Shown: positions 16,366-23,725 of the stretch, in pieces
Layout: every line of letters begins with the position of its first letter
Position numbering within the stretch: position 1 is the stretch's first letter
Source of the DNA: Acidobacteriota bacterium
GTDB taxonomy: Bacteria > Actinomycetota > Actinomycetes > Actinomycetales > Microbacteriaceae
Length of the DNA stretch: 32,433 nucleotides
Direction: 5' to 3'
Assembly (NCBI GenBank): GCA_019352055.1
Contig: JABBOB010000012.1
Span: 21,160-53,592 of the forward strand
Made by a program: the position numbers and the translations under genes
Notes under the pieces: model-generated
Database searches by the model: none
What the model was told of the DNA's origin: nothing
Seen by the model: the letters and a program-made list of their open reading frames with translations, nothing else

Positions 16366-17284
16366 ACCGGCCCCCGGGGTGCCGCGCGTCCGTACCGACG
16401 CCGTCGTGGGCTGGAACGGCACGCCTTCCGCCACGGCTGCCGCGGCGTGGGCGGCGCGCCGTCAGGATGGCCTGGGCGACCTGCGCCTCGTCCACGTCCT
16501 GCCCGAGCGGCACGACCGGGTGGCGCTCGCTGCGGCGCGCGCGGCGCTCGACGAGCATGTGCTGCTGCTGTGCCGGCGGCACCCGGCCCTCGCCGTGAGC
16601 GGGTCTCTCGTGGTCGGGCGCACGCCCGACGTGCTCGCGCGCGAGTCGGCCGACGCCCTGCTCGTCGTCGGCACGCAGGTGCGGACGGGGCCGATCCACG
16701 GGTTCGGCGGCTCGTCCGCGATCGGCATCGTGTCCGGCGTGCCCGAGCCGGTCATCGTCGTGCCCGATCTGCTCGCGGGCGACGAGGACGGCAGCGTGAT
16801 CGTCGGCGTCGGCGTCGGCGTCGACGGCAGCGCAGCGGGGATCCTGGCCGCGATGGTCGCCGCCCGGGAGGCGCAGCGCAGCTCGCGGGCCCTGCACATC
16901 GTGCACGCGTGGTGGGACCCGCCGGACTGGGGCACCCTCATCCCGTTCCAGCCCGCCGCCGCGGACTCCCTCCGGGCCGCCCACCGCGTGGTGCTGGATG
17001 AGACCGCCGACCTGGTCGAGGCGCGCTTCCCGGCCGTCCGCGTCTTCCGCGCGCTGGTGCACGCGCCGACCTCCGTGGCGCTGGTCGATGCGGCCGGGCA
17101 CGGCTCGCTCCTCGTGCTCGGCCGGCACTCGCGGGCGGCGGCGCTGCCCGCGCTGCTCGGCTCCGTGACGCGCGCGGTGCTGCTGCGCACCGTCGTGCCG
17201 ACCCTCGTGGCCGCCGAACCGGAGCACGTGGTGGTGGCGGCTGCGCCGGGGGTGCGCCCGGCCGTCCGGCCGGCGCTGGTGTAG
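16358..17284 (+). CDS. Universal stress protein, tandem UspA domains
   Basis: A 308-residue tandem UspA protein, third gene of the 14132 operon. The first strand of domain 1 is DAVVGWNGTPSATAAAAWAA; domain 2 starts SVIVGVGVGVDGSAAG, where a GTCGGC hexamer repeat has lengthened the first strand by two Val-Gly pairs. The nucleotide loop is GRHSRAAALPALLGS, with Ser for the second Gly as in its neighbour. It ends 23 nt before the convergent BON gene. Confidence 0.88.
   Translation: MAEPAPGVPRVRTDAVVGWNGTPSATAAAAWAARRQDGLGDLRLVHVLPERHDRVALAAARAALDEHVLLLCRRHPALAVSGSLVVGRTPDVLARESADALLVVGTQVRTGPIHGFGGSSAIGIVSGVPEPVIVVPDLLAGDEDGSVIVGVGVGVDGSAAGILAAMVAAREAQRSSRALHIVHAWWDPPDWGTLIPFQPAAADSLRAAHRVVLDETADLVEARFPAVRVFRALVHAPTSVALVDAAGHGSLLVLGRHSRAAALPALLGSVTRAVLLRTVVPTLVAAEPEHVVVAAAPGVRPAVRPALV
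16802..16825 (+). repeat. Hexanucleotide repeat in a USP gene
   Basis: About three and a half copies of GTCGGC in frame, encoding the Val-Gly run of the second UspA domain of the 16358 gene. Such tracts can vary in copy number by slippage; here this would change protein length by two residues per unit without a frameshift. Confidence 0.6.
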
Positions 17285-17307
17285 CCCCGCATCACGCGCG
17301 AGGCGGG

Positions 17308-17997
17308 TCAGGCCTGGATGTGGATCCGGTTGTGCACCTGCGTGACGTGCGGCGACGACCACGCGGCGATCGCCGCCTGCTGCCGCTCGGCGTAGGAGCG
17401 CACCCGGCCCTCGAGCACCACCTCGGTGCCGGACACGCGCACGACGATGGTGCGGGCGTCGACGGACGCGTTGCGGAGCAGCGCCGCGCGCACCCGCTCG
17501 GTGGTGTCCGCCGCGGACGGCCGCTCGGTGAGCTCGATGTCGTTGCGCACCGCACGGACGCCGGTCAGGTGCACGACGGTGCGTTCCGCGAGCTCGCGCT
17601 CGAACTGCCAGCGCGCCGGTCCGGACAGCGTGACCGTCCCCTCGTGCACGGTCGAGCGGATCTCCGGCGGCAGGGCCACGGTGTGCCGGAGCGCGTGCAG
17701 GACGCGCTCGACCAGCGCCTCGTCGGTGAGCTCGGCATCCGATGCGACCACCAGGCCGTCGACGAGCCCTGCCGCGCCCCGGACCCGCAGCGCGGCGTCG
17801 CGCGCGGCGGCAGCCTGAGCGGCCTCGGCGACGGCCCCGTCGAGATGCACGACGCCGTGATGCGCGGAGACCCCGATCCGAGCCGAGTCCACCCCGGGCG
17901 TCCACTCGAGCTCCTCGCGCACGTGGCGCTGCAGCTCCGCGTCCGTCGGCCACTCCTCCGGCTCGTGGTGGCTGATGGCTTCGGGCGATATCGTCAT
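17308..17997 (-). CDS. Three-BON-domain protein
   Basis: A 229-residue protein with three BON modules at about residues 20-87, 91-157 and 160-227. Each follows the family pattern: a helix (LQRHVREELEW, LVERVLHALRH, RVRAALLRN), then a strand with a glycine turn (GVVHLDGAVAE, GTVTLSGPARW, TEVVLEGRVRS) and a second helix. There is no signal peptide. Its role is unknown. ATG 17997 has no convincing ribosome site, but a DosR-type box is centred 42 nt upstream, which points to a leaderless mRNA. Confidence 0.85.
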   Translation of the reverse strand: MTISPEAISHHEPEEWPTDAELQRHVREELEWTPGVDSARIGVSAHHGVVHLDGAVAEAAQAAAARDAALRVRGAAGLVDGLVVASDAELTDEALVERVLHALRHTVALPPEIRSTVHEGTVTLSGPARWQFERELAERTVVHLTGVRAVRNDIELTERPSAADTTERVRAALLRNASVDARTIVVRVSGTEVVLEGRVRSYAERQQAAIAAWSSPHVTQVHNRIHIQA

Positions 17998-18031
17998 ACC
18001 CGGAGCCTGCGGCCGGAGCCGTCGCCCGGCA

Positions 18032-18046
18032 CCGGTCGAAAGTCCC
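18032..18046 (-). promoter_or_regulatory. DosR-type box
   Basis: Reads GGGACTTTCGACCGG on the minus strand, centred 42 nt upstream of ATG 17997. Its left half, GGGACTTT, is that of the mycobacterial DosR consensus. Confidence 0.7.
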
Positions 18047-18066
18047 GGCGCCGAGCCGCGCCCCCG

Positions 18067-18450
18067 TCAGCGCACGAGTCGGAGCCCGCCCGGCGCCGCC
18101 ACCCGGTGCGCGGCGGCTGGGTGGCAGCGCAGGACGATCCCGCACAGCACCACCCGCACGCCGGGTACCGTGGCGGCCTTCTCGACGACGAGCAGGCGTC
18201 CGGCGTCCGTGTCGACCGCCCCCGTCAGCACGATGACGCCGTCCCTGGCCTCGCTGCGGAGCACGGTGCCGACGAGCGGCGCGATCCGGAGCAGGGCGCC
18301 CCGCACGGCCTCGTCGAGCTCGGCGTCGGTCCGCCGCCGCTCCGCCAGCGGCACGGTCGGTCGGCGCACCCGCGCCCGGGTGATCGGCACGACGTCGTGC
18401 ATCCGATGCGCGACCTCCGGGTCTTCGCGACGGGGATCCGCCGGGCTCAC
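18067..18450 (-). CDS. BON-domain protein
   Basis: A 127-residue protein with one recognisable BON module, about residues 40-108 (DAELDEAVRGALLRIAPL, GVIVLTGAVDTDAGRLLVVEKA, PGVRVVLCGIVL). The first 38 residues are basic and Pro-rich. GTG 18450 was chosen because it overlaps the stop of the upstream gene (GTGA), so it is probably translated by coupling to the PEP-synthase fragment. The function is unknown. Confidence 0.75.
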   Translation of the reverse strand: MSPADPRREDPEVAHRMHDVVPITRARVRRPTVPLAERRRTDAELDEAVRGALLRIAPLVGTVLRSEARDGVIVLTGAVDTDAGRLLVVEKAATVPGVRVVLCGIVLRCHPAAAHRVAAPGGLRLVR

Positions 18451-18710
18451 GAGACCGGCTCCGAAGCCCGGATCGGCGTCGCCTCCGCCTCGAGGGCGAC
18501 GCGGGTGGCCCGCAGGACGCTGTCGGGGCTGAACCCGATCGAGTCGATGCCGATCCGGGTCAGGAACGCGGCGAACTCGGGGTGGTCGGACGGCGCCTGA
18601 CCGCGGAGGCCCGAGTGCCCGGCCACCCGGTGGCAACCCTCGACCGCGGACGTGATCATGCCGCGGGCGAGCCCGAGGTCGTCGAAGAAGCGGATCCGGG
18701 GCGTGGGCAT
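18447..18710 (-). CDS. Stand-alone C-terminal fragment of PEP synthase
   Basis: An 87-residue protein matching only the last part of the PEP/pyruvate-binding barrel of PEP synthase (PpsA): FFDDLGLARGMITSAVEGCHR, then GQAPSDHPEFAAFL and GIDSIGFSPDSVLR. In full enzymes the segment is (I/L)CGQ[GA]PSDHP, with the catalytic Cys; here Arg36 takes its place. The fragment cannot catalyse the reaction alone. It has its own GGGAGGA ribosome site before ATG 18710, a box-like site 66 nt upstream and a GTGA overlap with the next gene, so it looks maintained rather than left by chance. It could bind or modulate a full PpsA, or be a recent relic. Confidence 0.75.
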   Translation of the reverse strand: MPTPRIRFFDDLGLARGMITSAVEGCHRVAGHSGLRGQAPSDHPEFAAFLTRIGIDSIGFSPDSVLRATRVALEAEATPIRASEPVS

Positions 18711-18768
18711 GAGCGATCCTCCCGGTCGGGCACGGCGGCGGCGGCGGCCGGGCCGATGGCCGCGACGT

Positions 18769-18783
18769 CGGGCCAAGCGTCCA
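18769..18783 (-). promoter_or_regulatory. Weak DosR-type box
   Basis: Reads TGGACGCTTGGCCCG on the minus strand: both half-site cores (GGAC and GGCCC) are present at the right spacing but the middle differs. Its centre is 66 nt upstream of ATG 18710. Confidence 0.4.
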
Positions 18784-18803
18784 GCTGGCGCGGAACGGGT
18801 GGG

Positions 18804-18818
18804 AGAGGCGAAGGTCCC
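18804..18818 (+). promoter_or_regulatory. DosR-type box
   Basis: Reads GGGACCTTCGCCTCT on the minus strand and AGAGGCGAAGGTCCC on the plus strand. It is centred 68 nt upstream of the sensor kinase gene at 18879 and 101 nt from the PEP-synthase fragment, so it may serve both. Confidence 0.55.
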
Positions 18819-18878
18819 GGCGCTTTCGTCGTCCCTGCAGCGGACCTACAGTGAGCAGCGCAGGCCGGAGGCGCGATC

Positions 18879-20597
18879 ATGACCGATTCGAATCTGTCCT
18901 TCCCCGATCCGCCGAGGATCGAGCTGGACCGGAGGCTCTCCGACCTCGTCGACGCCGCCAACCAGGTGCTCGCGACCCAGGGGCGGCTCCGGGCTCTGCT
19001 CCGCGCCAACCACGCGATCAGCGCCCAGCTCGACCTCGACTCGGTGCTGCGCAGCATCGTCGCCTCCGCGCAGGAGCTGACCGGGGCCCAGTTCGCGGCG
19101 CTCGGTGTGCTCGACGAGCACGGCGGGCTCGAGCAGTTCATCCACACCGGTATGGACCCGGAGGACGTGGCGCGCATCGGCCGCCTGCCCCAGGGGGAGG
19201 GCCTGCTCGGCGCGCTGATCCGCGATCCGACGCCGATCCGGATCACCGACATCGCGTCGGACCGCCGAGCCGCGGGCTTCCCCGACGGGCATCCGCCGAT
19301 GCGCGACTTCCTCGGCGTCCCCGTGCGGATCCGGGACGCCGTGTACGGCAACCTCTACCTCGCCAACTCGCCCGCGGGGGCGTTCACCGAGGAGGACGAG
19401 CAGCTCGTGCGCTCGCTCGCGGCGACCGCGGGCTTCGCGGTGGAGAACGCACGCCTGTACCGGGAGACCCAGCGCCGGCAGCAGTGGGCCGTGGCATCCG
19501 CGGAGATCACCGCGCAGCTGCTCGGTCCCGAGCCCGTCGATGCGCTCTCGCTCGTCGCCGGCAAGGTGCTGGTGGCGGCCGGCGCGATGAGCGTGTTCGT
19601 CGTGTTCCAGGCCGACGAAGCGGACCGCCTGACCGTCGTGGACGTGCAGGGGGCGGACCCCCACCTGGCCCGGGCGACGACCGTCACGACCGCTGAGACG
19701 ATCGCGGACGCCACGCTGCGGACGGGTGACGCCCGACGTTTCGACGAGCACGAGATCCGCGCGCTCGGCAAGCCGCACCTGGAGGCCTTCGGGCCGGTGA
19801 TGGTGCTGCCGCTCACCACTCCCGATCGCACGCTCGGCGCGCTCGTCGTCGCCCGCGCCCAGGGGGGCGTCGCGTTCTCCGACATGGACGTGCTCGCCGC
19901 GACCGACTTCGCCGGCCGGGCCGGCGTCGCGATCGAGCTGGCCGCGGCCCGGCGCCAGACCGAGCAGGTCCTGCTGTTCGAGGACCGGGGCCGCATCGCC
20001 CGCGACCTGCACGACCGCGTGATCCAGCAGCTGTTCGCCACCGGCATGCAGCTGCAGGGGGTGCTCGGCACCCTGCCTCCGGGGCGCAGCGCGGACCGGG
20101 TCGACGCCGCGGTCACGAGCCTCGACGACTCCATCGCGCAGATCCGCCGGATCATCTTCACGCTCGAGTCCACGGCGCGCGGCCCCGAGCGGTCGACCGG
20201 GCGGCAGCGGCTGTTCGACCTCATCGAGCAGCTCAGCACGGCGCTGTCGATCGACCCCCAGGTCAACGTCAGCGGCCCGGTCGACGCGGTGCTCGACGGC
20301 GACCTCGCCGAGGACGTGCTCGCGGTCGTGCGGGAGGGCGTCTCCAACGCGGTGAAGCACGCGGCCGGAGGGGTCATCGACCTGACCGTCACCGCCGACG
20401 CACGCGGGATCGCCGTCGTCGTGCGGAACAGCGGCAGCCTCCCGGCGGACAGCGGGCGGCGCAGCGGTCTGCGCAACCTGGAGGAGCGGGCGCGACGTCG
20501 GCACGGCGGGATGACCCTCGGTGCCGAGGGGGACTCGACCGTGCTCCGCTGGAACGTCCCGCTGCGGCACCTGGTCGAGGCGGTGGTGCAGGCTTGA
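18879..20597 (+). CDS. DevS/DosS-like GAF-GAF sensor histidine kinase
   Basis: A 572-residue cytoplasmic sensor: a short N-terminal helix, GAF-A at about 45-195, GAF-B at about 215-355, and a HisKA_3/HATPase core at about 370-570. The phosphorylated His is His378 in GRIARDLHDRVIQQLFATG; the ATP-binding site has EGVSNAVKHA and SGLRNLEERARRRHGG. The whole sequence follows mycobacterial DevS/DosT, including PPMRDFLGVPVRIR. His138, in GHPPM, sits where I place the haem-ligating His of DosS, so oxygen, NO or CO sensing is possible; other GAF proteins share HPPM without haem. The ATG has a GGAGG ribosome site. The partner regulator follows. Confidence 0.9.
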   Translation: MTDSNLSFPDPPRIELDRRLSDLVDAANQVLATQGRLRALLRANHAISAQLDLDSVLRSIVASAQELTGAQFAALGVLDEHGGLEQFIHTGMDPEDVARIGRLPQGEGLLGALIRDPTPIRITDIASDRRAAGFPDGHPPMRDFLGVPVRIRDAVYGNLYLANSPAGAFTEEDEQLVRSLAATAGFAVENARLYRETQRRQQWAVASAEITAQLLGPEPVDALSLVAGKVLVAAGAMSVFVVFQADEADRLTVVDVQGADPHLARATTVTTAETIADATLRTGDARRFDEHEIRALGKPHLEAFGPVMVLPLTTPDRTLGALVVARAQGGVAFSDMDVLAATDFAGRAGVAIELAAARRQTEQVLLFEDRGRIARDLHDRVIQQLFATGMQLQGVLGTLPPGRSADRVDAAVTSLDDSIAQIRRIIFTLESTARGPERSTGRQRLFDLIEQLSTALSIDPQVNVSGPVDAVLDGDLAEDVLAVVREGVSNAVKHAAGGVIDLTVTADARGIAVVVRNSGSLPADSGRRSGLRNLEERARRRHGGMTLGAEGDSTVLRWNVPLRHLVEAVVQA

Positions 20598-20600
20598 GAC

Positions 20601-20615
20601 GGGACCAACGACTCT
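20601..20615 (+). promoter_or_regulatory. DosR-type box
   Basis: Reads GGGACCAACGACTCT, 3 nt after the kinase stop and centred 78 nt upstream of the regulator's ATG. It suggests that the regulator controls its own gene apart from the kinase. Confidence 0.65.
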
Positions 20616-20685
20616 GTGCGGTCCCGGTTCCGTGGCGCAGCATCTGGACCCCGAGATCCACCGCACGCCAGGAGCCCGAAGCGCA

Positions 20686-21342
20686 ATGACCGACGCGATC
20701 ACCGTGTTCCTCGTCGACGACCACGAGCTGGTGCGGCGAGGCGTCGCCGAGCTGCTCGAGAGCGACCCGGCGATCCGGGTGGTCGGGGAAGCGGGCAGCG
20801 TCGAGCAGGCGCGCGGGCGCATCCTCGCGACCCGTCCGGACGTCGCGCTGCTCGACGTGAGGCTTCCGGACGGCAGCGGCATCGACCTCTGCCGGGAGCT
20901 GCACATGCGTGCGCCGGGACTGCCCTGCGTGATGCTCACCGCCTACGACGACGACGAGGCGATGATGGCCGCGGTGATCGCGAACGCGGCCGGCTACGTC
21001 CTGAAGGACATCCGCGGGAGCGGTCTCGTCGACGTCGTGAAGCGGGTCGCCTCCGGCCGGTCAGCGCTCGACCCCTCGCTCGTGAAGGTCGTCCGGGACC
21101 GGCTGCGGGCCGCGCCCGCCACGGACCCCCGGCTGGTGACGCTGAACCCGCGGGAGCGGGAGGTGCTCGCGCTGATCGCGGACGGGCTCACCAACCGGCA
21201 GATCGGCAACCGCCTCTCGCTGACGGAGAAGACCGTCAAGAACTACGTCTCGGGTCTGCTCGCCAAGCTCGGGCTGCAGAGCCGCACGCAGGCGGCGGTC
21301 CTGCACCTGGAGACGGCGCGGGCGACCTCCCTCCCGCGCTGA
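20686..21342 (+). CDS. DevR/DosR-like NarL-family response regulator
   Basis: A 218-residue response regulator: receiver domain with phosphorylatable Asp57 (VALLDVRLPDG), conserved Lys in YVLKDI, and a C-terminal LuxR helix-turn-helix (NPREREVLALIADGLTNRQIG). The recognition helix region LTEKTVKNYVSGLLAKLG matches mycobacterial DevR almost exactly, including the Lys-Thr-Val-Lys-Asn stretch that contacts the DosR box. This is direct support for assigning the repeated GGGACC-type palindrome to this protein. ATG 20686 follows CAGGAG. It likely controls most of the island. Confidence 0.93.
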   Translation: MTDAITVFLVDDHELVRRGVAELLESDPAIRVVGEAGSVEQARGRILATRPDVALLDVRLPDGSGIDLCRELHMRAPGLPCVMLTAYDDDEAMMAAVIANAAGYVLKDIRGSGLVDVVKRVASGRSALDPSLVKVVRDRLRAAPATDPRLVTLNPREREVLALIADGLTNRQIGNRLSLTEKTVKNYVSGLLAKLGLQSRTQAAVLHLETARATSLPR

Positions 21343-21352
21343 GCGCCGCTCA

Positions 21353-21375
21353 CGACGACGCGGATCCGGTCGTCG
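21353..21375 (+). terminator. Candidate terminator after the response regulator
   Basis: A 7-bp stem (CGACGAC / GTCGTCG) encloses the palindrome CGGATCCG, 11 nt after the regulator's stop. No U-tract follows. It lies before the next DosR-type box. Confidence 0.4.
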
Positions 21376-21421
21376 AGCGCGCTCCCGTGCATGGACACCG
21401 AGGCGGCGTGGCGCCGACTGC

Positions 21422-21436
21422 GGGACCAAGGGCACT
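21422..21436 (+). promoter_or_regulatory. DosR-type box
   Basis: Reads GGGACCAAGGGCACT, centred 81 nt upstream of ATG 21510. Confidence 0.72.
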
Positions 21437-21509
21437 GGTCGGGTCGGTGAGGCGGCGGGAGCGTCGAGGACGCCCGCCGGATCGACCGCGGACGTCAGGA
21501 GGTCGGACG

Positions 21510-22415
21510 ATGACCATGCCCGCTCCGGGACCGCGCGCGCGAGACCTGCGCGCCACGTCCCACGACAGCGCGCCCGAGCGGGTGCTGCTGGCGACCGATG
21601 GCGGCCTCGCCGGGGTCGCCGCGATCCGCTGGCTCGCCGATCGCAGCACGCGCCACCCGATGCACGTCGAGATCGTGCACGTGGTGCCGGTGCTCGACGA
21701 CCGGGTGGACGAGCGATCGGACCCGACGACCCTCGCGGCCGAGGGCTCGGTGCAGCAGGCGAAGGAGCTGCTCGAGCGGCTCGCGCCCGGGACGACCGTG
21801 CACCCGGCCGTCGTGCACGGCGAGCCGATCCCGGCGCTGCAACGCAGAGCGGAGGACTCGGACCTCCTCGTCGTCGGTACCCGGCGCACCGCGCACGGCA
21901 CGCCGCACTTCACCGCCTCGTTCGCGACGAGGCTCGCAGAGGCCGGGAGCCGGCCGACGGTCGTCGTCCCCCGCGGCTGGGAGCGGTCCGACGGGGCGGT
22001 CGTCGTGGGTGTCGAGGACGACGGCAGCGACACCGCGGCCATCGAGTTCGCGGCGGCCGAGGCCGAGGTCCTCGGTCGCGACCTGGTGCTCGTGCATGCC
22101 TGGCGCCTCGCGGCCGTCGTCTCGCGGCCCATCACCCTCGATCTCGACCGGCAGGCGCTCGAGGTCGAGGCGAGCGCGCGGCTCAGCGACGTCGTCGGGC
22201 GGGTGCGGCGCGCGCACCCGGCGCTCCGCGTCGCTCCGGTCTTCGGGCACGGCGAAGCGGTGCACTCCCTCGTCGTCGCAGGCAAGGGCGCCGCGCTCGT
22301 CGTCGTGGGCACGCACGGGCTCGGCGTCATCGACCGGCTGCTGCTGCGCTCCGTGAGCAGGGCGGTGCTCGAGCGCCCCAGCTGCCCGATCGCCGTCGTC
22401 CCGATGCGCGCCTGA
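21510..22415 (+). CDS. Universal stress protein, tandem UspA domains
   Basis: A 301-residue tandem UspA protein of the same subfamily as 8621 and 9527 (RVLLATDGGLAGVAAIRWLA; VVVGVEDDGSDTAAIEFAAAEAEVLG; LVLVHAWRLAAVV). The nucleotide loop is GTHGLGVIDRLLLRS; the Gly before the final Ser is Arg, as in the 9527 protein. ATG 21510 has an AGGAGG ribosome site and a DosR-type box at long spacing. It is a single-gene unit closed by a strong hairpin. Confidence 0.92.
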   Translation: MTMPAPGPRARDLRATSHDSAPERVLLATDGGLAGVAAIRWLADRSTRHPMHVEIVHVVPVLDDRVDERSDPTTLAAEGSVQQAKELLERLAPGTTVHPAVVHGEPIPALQRRAEDSDLLVVGTRRTAHGTPHFTASFATRLAEAGSRPTVVVPRGWERSDGAVVVGVEDDGSDTAAIEFAAAEAEVLGRDLVLVHAWRLAAVVSRPITLDLDRQALEVEASARLSDVVGRVRRAHPALRVAPVFGHGEAVHSLVVAGKGAALVVVGTHGLGVIDRLLLRSVSRAVLERPSCPIAVVPMRA

Positions 22416-22417
22416 CG

Positions 22418-22455
22418 CGACCTGGTGCGGACGCCTCCGCGGTCGCACCAGGTCG
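22418..22455. terminator. Bidirectional hairpin terminator
   Basis: A perfect 12-bp stem (CGACCTGGTGCG / CGCACCAGGTCG) with a 14-nt loop lies 3 nt after the USP stop and 20 nt from the stop of the convergent small gene. Its position between two converging stops fits a shared terminator. Confidence 0.65.
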
Positions 22456-22474
22456 TGCCCTCTGCGGGCGGGGG

Positions 22475-22642
22475 TCAGACGGCCGTGCCGGTGGGTGCAG
22501 CCCCGCCGATCTCCGTGTGCCGCTCGTGCGGCTGGACGACGGTCGCGCCGTCGTCGGCAGCGATGGTGATGTCCGAGCGGTCGACGTCCGGCAGGTGCGC
22601 CTCGACGGTCGTCCGGGAGTCATCGTCCATGTGCACGTCCAC
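22475..22642 (-). CDS. Small protein divergent from the 22748 USP gene
   Basis: A 55-codon gene with very GC-rich third positions (about nine in ten), like the neighbouring genes, unlike chance frames. The product is acidic: DDDSRTTVEAHLPDVDRSD followed by ITIAADDGATVV. The stretch VEAHLPDVDRSDITIAADDG recalls the strand pair of the alpha-crystallin (Hsp20) domain, but the rest of that domain is absent, so this is only a resemblance. GTG 22642 is 41 nt from the centre of the box at 22676, the short-spacing distance; ATG 22630 is the alternative start. It ends next to a hairpin terminator. No known function. Confidence 0.55.
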   Translation of the reverse strand: MDVHMDDDSRTTVEAHLPDVDRSDITIAADDGATVVQPHERHTEIGGAAPTGTAV

Positions 22643-22675
22643 CCGTCGGCAGGGCGTTCGGTCGGCGCCCGGCGC

Positions 22676-22690
22676 GGGACCTTGGCCACT
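22676..22690 (+). promoter_or_regulatory. DosR-type box
   Basis: Reads GGGACCTTGGCCACT, between divergent genes: centred 65 nt from ATG 22748 on the plus strand and 41 nt from GTG 22642 on the minus strand. One palindrome may serve both. Confidence 0.72.
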
Positions 22691-22747
22691 GGACACCTCC
22701 GATCCGAGGGCGCATGGTCGGGTCGAGTGGCAGGGAGAGGTCGCCTC

Positions 22748-23599
22748 ATGACACACGGGGGAACGGTCGTCGGTTGGGACGGGTCCGCCGGTGCGGACGC
22801 CGCGCTGGAGTGGGCGGCGCAGCGGGAGGAACCGTGCGCCGGAGCCCTGCACATCGTCCGCGCGCTCCGGCGCGACGAGCCCGGCGAGCCGTCGGACCGG
22901 GTCGCTGCGGCGCAGCGCTCGCTCCACGACGCGGTGCGGGACGTCGTGCGGCGCCACCCGCGGATCGCCGTCACCGCGGAGCTCGTCCTCGGGGATCCCC
23001 TGGCGGAGCTCGCCCGGATCGCCGGGGACACCGCGGTGCTGGTGCTCGGCGCCTCGGCGATCGGGCGGTCGCGGCGCCCGGACGATCGCCGGCTCCCGAT
23101 CGCCGCCGTCGCGCGGCACCGCGGCATCACCGCGATCGTGCCGGCGGCCCCGCCCGGCGACCGCTCCGGCGTGATCGCCGTCGTCGTGGGCCGAGACCAC
23201 AGCCGGTTCACCATCGACTTCGCCGCCCGCAGCGCCGCCGACAGCGGCGAGCCCCTGACGCTCGTCCGGCTGCACGACCCCCACGACGCGGAGGTGCGGA
23301 CGCGGCCGGTCGATCTCGACCCGGCGGTCCAGCGGCTGCACGCCGAGCTGCCGGAGCTCGAGGTACGGGTCGACCCGCACTGGGTGGGCAGCCCGATGAG
23401 CCTGCTCGCGCGCTCCGACCGCGCTGCGCTGCTCGTGCTCGAGGGCTACCGGTCGTCGGTCGCGCCGCCGCGCTACAGCCTCGAGCGGTGGCTGGCCGGC
23501 CAGGCCAGGGCGCCGTTCGTCGTCGTCGCCGAAGGGCTCGTCGACCCGGAGGCGGACGCAGCGCAGCGCGAGGGACGGCGGTTCGTGCTCGCCGGCTGA
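22748..23599 (+). CDS. Divergent universal-stress-like protein
   Basis: A 283-residue protein with the outline of two UspA domains: GTVVGWDGSAGADAALEWAA at the start and VIAVVVGRDHSRFTIDFAARSA in the middle. It is the most diverged of the nine: neither half keeps a glycine-rich ATP loop (VLVLGASAIGRSRRPDD and LLVLEGYRSSVAPP), so it probably does not bind ATP. ATG 22748 follows GGGAGAGG. It has its own box and no close partner downstream. Confidence 0.75.
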   Translation: MTHGGTVVGWDGSAGADAALEWAAQREEPCAGALHIVRALRRDEPGEPSDRVAAAQRSLHDAVRDVVRRHPRIAVTAELVLGDPLAELARIAGDTAVLVLGASAIGRSRRPDDRRLPIAAVARHRGITAIVPAAPPGDRSGVIAVVVGRDHSRFTIDFAARSAADSGEPLTLVRLHDPHDAEVRTRPVDLDPAVQRLHAELPELEVRVDPHWVGSPMSLLARSDRAALLVLEGYRSSVAPPRYSLERWLAGQARAPFVVVAEGLVDPEADAAQREGRRFVLAG

Positions 23600-23640
23600 G
23601 GTCGCTTTGCGGTGACGCTGTCCTGACGCCGTCTGAACGG

Positions 23641-23655
23641 GTGACCAACTGCCCT
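23641..23655 (+). promoter_or_regulatory. DosR-type box
   Basis: Reads GTGACCAACTGCCCT, centred 78 nt upstream of GTG 23726. Confidence 0.65.
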
Positions 23656-23725
23656 TCCCTGAGCGCTCCGGGATCCGCCACGATTCGTCCGCGGCACCGT
23701 CGCCGCGGAGAGCCGAGGCGCTGTC

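Noticed and set aside
18447-18710. PEP-synthase fragment as a plain pseudogene
   Set aside because: A good ribosome site, a start codon at the fragment's own beginning and a coupled downstream gene argue for an expressed short gene; the doubt is kept in the confidence.
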